Origin: Spirochaetales bacterium
GTDB lineage: Bacteria; Spirochaetota; Spirochaetia; Treponematales; UBA12059
Length of the DNA stretch: 35,769 bases
Assembly: GCA_016926955.1 (NCBI GenBank)
Contig: JAFGNN010000068.1
Coordinates: 1-35,769 of the forward strand
Reading direction: 5' to 3'
Positions within the stretch are counted from its first letter, which is position 1. Each line of letters begins with the position of its first letter. The notes beneath the pieces were generated by a model. That model worked only from the letters and a program-made list of their open reading frames with translations, did no database searches and was not told where the DNA came from. Positions 28,248-34,980 of this stretch are shown here, piece by piece. Made by a program: the position numbers and the translations under genes.

Positions 28248-28847
28248 ATGAAACGCGCACTGCTCGCGATCGCGCTCCTCGTACTCGCGCTTCCGCGCGC
28301 GGCCTCGTCATACCCTGTGTATTTTAAGGAACAGTACTACAGGCTGTTCCACACGCATTACATCCAATACCCCGACGACAGCATCGAGAACATCTACTGG
28401 CTCGAGCGCGCGCAGAAGGCGGACTTCGCCAATCCCCTGTACGCGCTGGCCCGCATAGAAACCGAGCGCGAGTGGGAGCGCTACCGCTACCTATTCAACA
28501 TGCACCTCGAGCTCAAGTTGATCGAGCAGCACCTCCGGCTCGGCTCGAAGTACGACAAGCGCGTCGCCTACTTCTACAACGCGCCATGGAAGGACCAGAA
28601 CCTCGAGAGCCTCGCCTTGGCCGAGACGGCCTACCGCGCCGCGCTCGCCTACTGGCCCGCCGCCGTCGAGTGGGCCAGAAAGGCGCAAGACTTGCGCTTC
28701 GTGCACCTGGAGGAGGTGCAGGCCTGGTCCGACGAGGCGGCCCGCATCGAGTCCGGCGAACTCGATTACGATCGCATCATCGCCTCGGAGCTGGACCGGG
28801 TCGCGCGGGTGCGCGCCGAGTTCGAGGCGATGGACTTCACCTACTGA
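28248..28847 (+). CDS. Exported protein of unknown function, helical
   Basis: A 199-residue protein with an N-terminal signal peptide (RALLAIALLVLALPRAASSYP). The mature part is rich in Tyr, Glu, Arg and Trp, and starts PVYFKEQYYRLFHTHYIQYP. Regularly spaced amphipathic helices follow (YALARIETEREWERYRYLF, ALAETAYRAALAYWPAAVEW), resembling TPR-type helical hairpins. No catalytic motif is visible. It begins 29 bases after tmk with GAAGAG just upstream, so it is probably co-transcribed. I have an impression of a conserved treponemal hypothetical family at this place but cannot name it. Confidence 0.8.
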   Translation: MKRALLAIALLVLALPRAASSYPVYFKEQYYRLFHTHYIQYPDDSIENIYWLERAQKADFANPLYALARIETEREWERYRYLFNMHLELKLIEQHLRLGSKYDKRVAYFYNAPWKDQNLESLALAETAYRAALAYWPAAVEWARKAQDLRFVHLEEVQAWSDEAARIESGELDYDRIIASELDRVARVRAEFEAMDFTY

Positions 28848-28872
28848 AGATCGACCGCGGCGCCGACGCGAA

Positions 28873-28928
28873 GGGGGAGGAAGGGACCGCGTCCCATCCT
28901 CCCCCTCCCTCTCTTTCCTCTCTTTTCA
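28873..28928 (+). terminator. Intrinsic terminator after the tmk operon
   Basis: The 9-bp arm 28873-28881 pairs with 28897-28905. After one mismatch the stem continues with gggac/gtccc around a 3-base loop, giving 14 pairs. A pyrimidine-rich tail with several T runs follows (28906-28928). It lies in the 125-base gap between the convergent exported-protein gene and the SPOR-domain gene. Confidence 0.75.
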
Positions 28929-28972
28929 GGCACTCGCGTCGCGCTTCCGGGGGGAGCCCGCCTTGCTTCGCC

Positions 28973-31090
28973 TCAGCTCCCCTTCTTGAGGAAGGCGTCG
29001 CGGAATCCCAGCGATTTGGCGCGAAGCAGGGCTACGCCGCTCTCGTCGCGTCCGAGCGGCCCGAGCACGAGCCGCCAGGTGGTCCTTCCGTCCTTCCCCG
29101 GCGTGGTCTCGGCAAGGAGGCTTCCCAGGTCGGAGACGCGGGCGGCGGCCGTCTCGAGGGCGCCCAGGTCGGCGTAAGCGCCCAGCTGGATGTAGAAGGA
29201 CCCTTTTTCGAGGCCCGCGACCACGAGGACCGAACCGGTGACGTCGCTCGTCCCGTAAGCTTTCGAGGCAGAGGGCAGGGATGGCGGAACAGAGGACACC
29301 GCGCTCGGCGGCCTGGGAGAGGTCGGTTCGACCGAGACGACGACCGGACCGGCGGGCGCGGGGGGCGCGATGGCGGCCGGAACGCTCTCCGGCGCGCCTG
29401 AAGGTGTTACGGGCGCGACTGCGACTGGGCTCGCGACGGGGGCCGCGGCCAGGAGCGCCGGATCGGCGAGCTCGGCCGATGCCAGCTCGCCGGCCGGTGC
29501 CGGAACCCGATCGGAGTACACAGGCGCGGCGAGCACGGGTTCGGACAGACCGGGTTCTGCGATGGACGGGAACGGATGGAGCACGCGCCCCGAAGCCATC
29601 AAGGGCGTTTCCTTTCCGGCCACGTCCGGGTCGTGCAGGGCGAAGTCACCGAGCCATCCGTCCTCGGGCGGAGGGGCGTCAAAAACGTGCAGACCGGCGA
29701 ATTCGCCTTCCTCTATCCGGATCACGCCCTCATCGAGGGCAAGTTCGGGAATTTCCATTGCCAAGGCGGGCGCGGCCACGAGGTCGTGGACACCGGGTAT
29801 CTCGCCGGGCGCCAGGCCCGGCTCCGCCAGGAAGGCCGCCAGCTCGGGTGAGACCGGCTCTGGCTCCTCGATGCCGTAGGCAAGCGCGCGCTCGATGCCC
29901 GGGGCGTCGGGATCATGCAGGAAGACGGCCGCCGGGCCTTCCTCGCGCCCGGCGCGCAGCATCTCGTGGGCGAAGGCGAGCTCGCCGGGGCTCAGGTCGT
30001 ACGGAGGATCGTAAAGCGAGGCCGAAGCCACGAAGGATTCCAGACCTGGCCGTTCGAGCGCCATGACGAGAGCCAGCTCCTCGGGGGTGATCTGGAAACG
30101 GGCGTCCATGAGCTCGGCGGAGACCTCGACGCCTTCCTTTCTCGCCCGTTCCAGCGCGAGCAGGAAGGCCCGGTCTTCGGGGACCAGCTCCGGCACGGCC
30201 GCAGGCAAGGGAGGCTCGGGATCGGCGTGGAGGGCGAATGGCAGGCTCGTAGCCGCCATTCCCGGCCACGGCACGCCGGCGAACACCGACGGGACTTCGG
30301 GAGGAGCGAGGGGTTCGACCAGCGAGGACGCGAGGAGCGATTCCGAAACCGACGGTATGCGCGGCGCCACGAATACCGCGGGCGGACGCGGAGACTCCGT
30401 CGCGGGTACGACGGCCTGGGCGGGACTGACGGCGGGCTTTGCAGGAGCCGGGACCGGCGACGGCAAGGGGGCGCCCGCGGGTTTCGAGGCGATGGCCTCG
30501 GGTACGGGATCGGCGGAAACGAGCTCCGGGGGCGATTCCCGAGCCGGAGGCGCCGCCACGACCGGCGTTTTTGCGACGACAGGGGGCTTTGTCGGTTCGG
30601 GCGTGACGGGAGTGGGCGCGACCGGAGTCGACACGACGGAGCTTGCGGCGGGTCCGGCCGAAGCCGCGCCGCGCGCCGCGGCCTCGGCCGCGGCCCTCTT
30701 CGCCAGGACCGAAGGATTGAAGTCCGGATCCGCCGTGTCGCCTCGCGAGGCAGGGGACCCGAGCTCGCTCACCGACCTCGGGGAAGAAACCTGGACGCGG
30801 GCCACCGCCCCGGGGACTATGTCGAGGGCGCCCGCGGCTTCGGGGGAAAGCACCATGAAAATGCCCGTACTCGACAGCCCCTGGGTCACGATGACCGTTA
30901 TGATGCGGTCGTTCTCCAGGTTGCGGACCTCGACCGCGGTGTTCCGGTCGAAGGAATTACACGCCGCGAAGAGTCCGGTGGACGGGAACTCGCCGTAGCT
31001 TCCCATCATCGCCGAGCCTTCCCAGGTGGAGGAGGACAGCGAGGCGGCGACGATGAGGATCAGAAAAAGCGCGGATGCGATACGTTTCAC
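28973..31090 (-). CDS. Exported protein with degenerate RlpA-like domain and C-terminal SPOR domain
   Basis: A 705-residue protein started at GTG 31090, which overlaps the upstream stop as GTGA and has GGGAGGG five bases before it. A signal peptide (RIASALFLILIVAASL) is followed by an RlpA-like double-psi beta-barrel at about 22-105 (SYGEFPSTG, TAVEVRNLENDRIITVIV, LSPEAAGALDIVPGAVARVQV). The D-R-G-P active-site segment of RlpA is replaced by TQGLSS, so lytic activity is unlikely. About 500 residues of Pro/Ala/Val/Glu-rich linker follow, with degenerate HDPD-containing repeats. The last 77 residues are a SPOR domain (SFYIQLGAYADLGALETAAARV), which binds glycan strands stripped of stem peptides at division sites. 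Probably a cell-wall or division-site protein of the periplasm. Confidence 0.8.
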   Translation of the reverse strand: MKRIASALFLILIVAASLSSSTWEGSAMMGSYGEFPSTGLFAACNSFDRNTAVEVRNLENDRIITVIVTQGLSSTGIFMVLSPEAAGALDIVPGAVARVQVSSPRSVSELGSPASRGDTADPDFNPSVLAKRAAAEAAARGAASAGPAASSVVSTPVAPTPVTPEPTKPPVVAKTPVVAAPPARESPPELVSADPVPEAIASKPAGAPLPSPVPAPAKPAVSPAQAVVPATESPRPPAVFVAPRIPSVSESLLASSLVEPLAPPEVPSVFAGVPWPGMAATSLPFALHADPEPPLPAAVPELVPEDRAFLLALERARKEGVEVSAELMDARFQITPEELALVMALERPGLESFVASASLYDPPYDLSPGELAFAHEMLRAGREEGPAAVFLHDPDAPGIERALAYGIEEPEPVSPELAAFLAEPGLAPGEIPGVHDLVAAPALAMEIPELALDEGVIRIEEGEFAGLHVFDAPPPEDGWLGDFALHDPDVAGKETPLMASGRVLHPFPSIAEPGLSEPVLAAPVYSDRVPAPAGELASAELADPALLAAAPVASPVAVAPVTPSGAPESVPAAIAPPAPAGPVVVSVEPTSPRPPSAVSSVPPSLPSASKAYGTSDVTGSVLVVAGLEKGSFYIQLGAYADLGALETAAARVSDLGSLLAETTPGKDGRTTWRLVLGPLGRDESGVALLRAKSLGFRDAFLKKGS

Positions 31091-31617
31091 GGTTTCCCTC
31101 CCGGCGTTCGGAACGGGTCGAGCTTCGCGATGCACCCCTTGGCCGCGACGGCGCCGAGCGCCCGCGAGCTGTCGGCGAGCTTCGCCACAAGGTCCGGAGA
31201 ATCGGGAGGACCCGCTACGGATCCGCTTTCTAGGACCGCTCCGTCCGCCACGCGGACAAGGCGCCAGGAAAGCGTTCCGGGTATCGCCGGAGTCTCCCTC
31301 GGCTCCCCCTGCCTATAGCTTACGAACAGGAGGACGAGGAAATCCACCCAACCCTCCCGCGCGTCCTTCAAGGCGAAGGCGGGGTCGATCCAGGCAGCCC
31401 TCGGCGCGCGAAGGACAGGAGAGCCGACGGCGATCTGTCCCGCGTCGAAAAGTGCGTCGAGCGCGCCCGTGGACAGGGCTTCGGACGCGAGGGCGCTGTC
31501 CGCGAGGGCCAGGACCGGCAGGTCTTCCTCGACGAGCACCACGCCCACGGTGTGGGCCCAGGCGGCCAGGCTGAGAGCGAGCGACAGCGCGACGAGCGAC
31601 GCGATACGTTTCGACAC
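31087..31617 (-). CDS. Exported protein of unknown function upstream of the SPOR protein
   Basis: A 176-residue protein started at GTG 31617, with GGAAGG nine bases upstream; a GTG at 31641 is possible but would place the ribosome site inside the gene. A signal peptide (RIASLVALSLALSLAAWA) is followed by HTVGVVLVEEDLPVLALADS and a single compact domain with a strand-rich middle (WVDFLVLLFVSYRQGE, SWRLVRVADGAVLESGSVAG). I recognise no family. The GTGA overlap with the following SPOR-domain gene implies coupled translation and perhaps a joint role in the envelope. Both genes open with a similar KRIAS-plus-hydrophobic leader. Confidence 0.75.
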   Translation of the reverse strand: MSKRIASLVALSLALSLAAWAHTVGVVLVEEDLPVLALADSALASEALSTGALDALFDAGQIAVGSPVLRAPRAAWIDPAFALKDAREGWVDFLVLLFVSYRQGEPRETPAIPGTLSWRLVRVADGAVLESGSVAGPPDSPDLVAKLADSSRALGAVAAKGCIAKLDPFRTPGGKP

Positions 31618-31660
31618 TGCGATACACCTTCCCTCCTTCACCTATCGGCCTTCCGGGGCC

Positions 31661-31698
31661 GCGGGATTAGCCTTCGCCGGCGGGATTAGCCTTCGCCG
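31661..31698. repeat. Perfect 19-bp tandem direct repeat
   Basis: Two abutting identical copies of gcgggattagccttcgccg occupy 31661-31679 and 31680-31698. The second runs into a perfect inverted repeat CCTTCG-c-CGAAGG (31690-31702). They lie in the 187-base gap between the divergent exported-protein and NusG-like genes, about 75 bases upstream of the latter's -10. This is a plausible operator or regulator-binding region. Confidence 0.85.
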
Positions 31699-31770
31699 AA
31701 GGAAGCGGCGACAGGTCCCTTTGCCCCCTCCGGCCAGGAACGGGGCCGCTTCCGGCCCGGCGCCGTCGCG

Positions 31771-31779
31771 TGGTATAAT
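31771..31779 (+). promoter_or_regulatory. Extended -10 promoter for the NusG-like operon
   Basis: TGGTATAAT is a perfect extended -10 element (TGnTATAAT). No good -35 hexamer stands 16-18 bases upstream, which fits an extended -10 or an activated promoter. Transcription would start near 31786, and GGAGG lies ten bases before the ATG at 31805. Confidence 0.75.
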
Positions 31780-31804
31780 GGACTGACCCGGAGGATAGAG
31801 CTGC

Positions 31805-32356
31805 ATGGTGTACTTCGCCGCCCAGGTCCGGACCGGAAAGGAAGAAGACGTCGCGCGGATCATCGGCATGCGCGTCGATCCGGCCCTCGCCGGCCCCTTC
31901 GTCCCGACCCGAGTGCTCCAGATCAGGAAAGGCGGCAAGACCCGGAAGGAAGATCGTCCCGTTTTCCCGGGTTACGTATTCATCGGTTCCCCCTGCGACT
32001 CGCTTCCCGCCGACGCCTACTGGATCATCAAGCGGGTGGACGGGTTCGGCCGCTTCCTTCCGAGCAACATCGACCGCAAACCCCTGTTCGGCAGGGATCT
32101 CGAGTTGCTCTCGCATTTCATGTCCTTCGGTCGCCGCGCCGATATATCGAAGGTGAGCTTCGACGAGAACGACCGGATAGTCGTCCTCGAGGGGCCCCTC
32201 AAGGGGCTCGAAGGCTCGATCGTCCGGGTCGACAGGCGCAAGGGCCGGGTCAAGGTTCGCCTGGCCATGTGCGCCGATTCCTTCGCGGTCGACCTGGGCG
32301 CCGAGTTCGTCGAACGCTTGCCGAGGGGTTCGGATGACCAGCATGGACGGACGTGA
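31805..32356 (+). CDS. NusG-family specialised antitermination factor (LoaP-like)
   Basis: A 183-residue paralogue of NusG/RfaH. An N-terminal NGN domain (VYFAAQVRTGKEEDVARII, then VFPGYVFIG for binding the polymerase clamp) is joined to a C-terminal KOW domain (VLEGPLKGLEGSIVRVDRRKGRVKVRL). It is not the housekeeping NusG: it lacks the secE/rplK neighbourhood and heads a sugar-modification operon. LoaP proteins do this in Firmicutes and spirochaetes, promoting full-length transcription of long polysaccharide or antibiotic operons. Probable target: its own operon. The downstream gene starts 23 bases before this one stops. The symbol loaP is likely but unproven. Confidence 0.85.
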   Translation: MVYFAAQVRTGKEEDVARIIGMRVDPALAGPFVPTRVLQIRKGGKTRKEDRPVFPGYVFIGSPCDSLPADAYWIIKRVDGFGRFLPSNIDRKPLFGRDLELLSHFMSFGRRADISKVSFDENDRIVVLEGPLKGLEGSIVRVDRRKGRVKVRLAMCADSFAVDLGAEFVERLPRGSDDQHGRT

Positions 32357-33830
32357 GGAAAGCCGCATCTACGTGATCGGGGCCGGGTTTGCCGGCCGGG
32401 CCATCGCGCGGGAAATAGCCCGCAAGCGCGTGATAGGCACCGTCGTCGCCTTCCTCGACGACGATCCCGCCAAGATCGGCCGCCGCGTCGAGGGCGCGCC
32501 CGTGCTCGGTCCCGTCCGCGACGTGCTCAAGCTCATATCGCTCACCCCCGCCGACGAGGCGATAATCGCCATTCCGAGCGCCTCGCGCGAGCTTCTCCGG
32601 AGCCTGCACGCCCTGCTCACCTCGGCAGGCTTCGCTCGGATCCGGATCATACCGGGCGTCGCCCAGATCCTCGAGGGCGACCCTCACATCATCCAGGCGC
32701 GCGAGATCGACCCGCAGGACCTGCTCGGCCGCGACCCCGTCAAGGTCGGACTCAAGGAAAGCCTCGCGTGGCTGCGGGGAAAACGCGTTCTGGTCACGGG
32801 CGCCGGCGGCTCGATCGGTTCGGAGCTGGCTGGCCAGCTGCTCTCGGCAGGAGTCGAGCGGCTTTACCTCTTCGGCCACGGCGAAAACTCGATCTACCGC
32901 GTGGACAGCCACCTTCGGCTGCTGCAGGAAGAAGGGGTCGGCGAGCGCACCTCCATCGTCCCCGTCATCGGCGAGCTCAAGGATCGCGACTACGTCCGCT
33001 TCATCCTCAAACGGCTCAAGGCCGAGGTAATCTTCCACGCGGCGGCGTACAAGCACGTCCCGATGATGGAGGAGAACCCCGTCGCCGCGATCGAGAACAA
33101 CGTGTTCGGTACGCTCAACCTGGTCGACGCTGCCATCGAGGCGGGCGTCGGGCGCTTCGTGCTGATCTCCACAGACAAGGCCGTCGAGCCTCGCTCGGTG
33201 TACGGGGTCTCGAAACAGCTTTCGGAGCGCATCGTACGCCGCGCGGCGCCCGCGGTCGAAGGCGGGGCGTCCTTCATGGTGGTGCGCTTCGGCAACGTGC
33301 TCGGATCGAGGGGCTCGATCATCCCCCTCTTCGAAGCGCAGATAGACAAGGGCGGTCCGGTAACGGTCACGGACCCCGACGCGACCCGCTTTTTCATGAC
33401 CATCCCCGAAGCCTGCTCCCTCGTTCTCAAGGCTGGAGGCGTCGGGAAAGGCGGCCGCACCTACATCCTGGACATGGGCGATCCGGTCAACATCCGCGAG
33501 CTGGCCGAGCAGATGATCCGCTTCCGCGGCCTGGAACCCGGCCGAGACATCCAGATCCGCTACATCGGGCTCCGCCGCGGCGAGCGCCTCCACGAGAAGC
33601 TGGCCTCGCCGGACGAGCGCATCGTCGCCACGCCCTTCCCCCGTCTCAATGTGCTCGAGCGCGTGAAGGACGAGGCTGACGATCTCGAAGCGCTGCTCTC
33701 GGAGCTGCGGGCAACCTGCTCTCCGGACGAGACGCGCCCCGGGGACTATCGCAACCGACGCCGCCTGCGTGCCATCCTTCGCGCGCGGTATCCCGAACTC
33801 GAGGTGCTTGAGCATGAAAGCGAGTACTGA
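32334..33830 (+). CDS. CapD-type nucleotide-sugar 4,6-dehydratase/epimerase
   Basis: A 498-residue polysaccharide-biosynthesis enzyme. Residues 10-140 form a first Rossmann-like domain (YVIGAGFAGRAIAREI, then FLDDDPAKIG). The catalytic short-chain dehydrogenase domain starts with VLVTGAGGSIGSELAGQ (about 153-169), has HAAAYKHVPMMEENP, the STDK segment (279-282) and Tyr290-GVS-Lys294. It ends with MGDPVNIRELAEQMIRF. This layout is that of FlaA1/PglF/WbpM/CapD enzymes that make 4-keto-6-deoxy UDP-sugars, but without the N-terminal membrane helices of the long forms, so it is cytosolic. Its product would suit the aminotransferase encoded next. ATG 32334 has GAGGGG five bases upstream. Confidence 0.9.
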   Translation: MTSMDGREESRIYVIGAGFAGRAIAREIARKRVIGTVVAFLDDDPAKIGRRVEGAPVLGPVRDVLKLISLTPADEAIIAIPSASRELLRSLHALLTSAGFARIRIIPGVAQILEGDPHIIQAREIDPQDLLGRDPVKVGLKESLAWLRGKRVLVTGAGGSIGSELAGQLLSAGVERLYLFGHGENSIYRVDSHLRLLQEEGVGERTSIVPVIGELKDRDYVRFILKRLKAEVIFHAAAYKHVPMMEENPVAAIENNVFGTLNLVDAAIEAGVGRFVLISTDKAVEPRSVYGVSKQLSERIVRRAAPAVEGGASFMVVRFGNVLGSRGSIIPLFEAQIDKGGPVTVTDPDATRFFMTIPEACSLVLKAGGVGKGGRTYILDMGDPVNIRELAEQMIRFRGLEPGRDIQIRYIGLRRGERLHEKLASPDERIVATPFPRLNVLERVKDEADDLEALLSELRATCSPDETRPGDYRNRRRLRAILRARYPELEVLEHESEY

Positions 33831-34980
33831 TTTCGTTCCCTTCGCGCAGCCTTCGATCGGGCCCGAAGAGGAAGAGGCCGTCCTCGAGGTAATGCGTTCC
33901 GGCTGGCTGACCACGGGCAAGGTCACCCTCGCCTTCGAGCAGGAGTTCGCCGCTCGCCTGGGCGTGGAACGCGCCCTCGCGGTGAACTCGGCCACCAGCG
34001 GGCTCCACCTCGCGCTCGAGGCGCTCGGAGTCGGTCCCGGCGACGTCGTGGTGACCAGTCCCTATACCTTCGCCTCGACGGCGGCGGTCGCCCGGCAGCT
34101 CGGCGCAGAGGTGGTCTTCTGCGACATCGAGGAAGAGGGCTACAACCTCGATCCGGAAGCCCTCGGGGCGGTTCTGGCGCGAACCCGCAACGTCAAGGCG
34201 CTCATAGCCGTCCACGTAGGCGGCCTTCCCTGCAGGCTCGACCTGATCGCGCCGCTCTGCGAGCGCTACGGGGTCGCGCTCGTGGAGGACGCCGCGCACG
34301 CCTTTCCCTCGAAACTGCCCCAAGGCTACGCCGGAACGATCGGGGATGTCGGCGTATTCTCGTTCTACGCGACCAAGACCATAACCACCGGCGAAGGCGG
34401 CATGGTCGTCGCCCGGGACGGGCGCGTGCGCGAGCGCATATCGCTCATGCGCTCTCACGGCATCGATCGGGCGGTATGGGACCGCTACACCGCCAGGACC
34501 GCGGCCTGGAGCTATTCCGTCGTGGAGGCCGGATACAAGTACAACCTGCCGGACCTGCTTGCGGCCATCGGCCGAGTACAGCTCTCGAAGGCCGAGCGCT
34601 TCCTCGCCGAAAGGGAGGCCATCGCCGCGCGCTACGACGAGGCCTTCGCGGAGCTCGCCGGCATACGGCTGCCGCCGCGCGGGCCAGGACACGCCTGGCA
34701 CCTGTACGCCCTCTCGGTGGACGCCAAAGCGCTCGGCTTCAGCCGCGACGAGTTCATCGAACGGCTCAGGGCGGAGGGCGTCGGCGCCTCGGTCCACTTC
34801 ATTCCCCTGCACCTCATGCCGTACTGGGCAGGCCGCTACGGCCTCGTTCCCGATTCCTTCCCGCGCGCGCTGGCTGCCTTCAATGCCGAAGTTTCCCTGC
34901 CAGCCTCGCAGGGCCTCGACGCGGCCTCCGTCGAACGGGTGGCGGCGTCGGTCCGGAAGATCGTCGGAGCTGGCGCCTGA
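33814..34980 (+). CDS. DegT/DnrJ/EryC1-family sugar aminotransferase
   Basis: PLP-dependent enzyme of 388 residues that transfers an amino group to a keto-sugar nucleotide. N-terminal SGWLTTGKVTLAFEQEFAA, cofactor-binding NSATSGLHLALEAL, VEDAAHAF, and the Schiff-base lysine Lys188 in FYATKTITTGEGGMV are all standard, as is YKYNLPDLLAAIGRVQL. With the preceding CapD-type dehydratase it would make a 4-amino-4,6-dideoxy sugar such as a bacillosamine precursor; the exact sugar is inference. It overlaps the upstream gene by 17 bases; GAGG lies nine bases before ATG 33814. An in-frame start at 33769 lies further inside the upstream gene and is less likely. Confidence 0.93.
   Translation: MKASTDFVPFAQPSIGPEEEEAVLEVMRSGWLTTGKVTLAFEQEFAARLGVERALAVNSATSGLHLALEALGVGPGDVVVTSPYTFASTAAVARQLGAEVVFCDIEEEGYNLDPEALGAVLARTRNVKALIAVHVGGLPCRLDLIAPLCERYGVALVEDAAHAFPSKLPQGYAGTIGDVGVFSFYATKTITTGEGGMVVARDGRVRERISLMRSHGIDRAVWDRYTARTAAWSYSVVEAGYKYNLPDLLAAIGRVQLSKAERFLAEREAIAARYDEAFAELAGIRLPPRGPGHAWHLYALSVDAKALGFSRDEFIERLRAEGVGASVHFIPLHLMPYWAGRYGLVPDSFPRALAAFNAEVSLPASQGLDAASVERVAASVRKIVGAGA

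Noticed and set aside
28951-28982. ggggagc/gctcccc inverted repeat at the end of the SPOR gene as its terminator
   Set aside because: One arm lies within the coding sequence, the loop is 18 bases and no U-run follows on the minus strand.
31732-31757. ggccaggaa/ttccggcc inverted repeat just upstream of the NusG-like promoter as a LoaP recognition hairpin
   Set aside because: It lies upstream of the predicted transcription start, so it would not be in the RNA or in the transcribed non-template strand of this operon.
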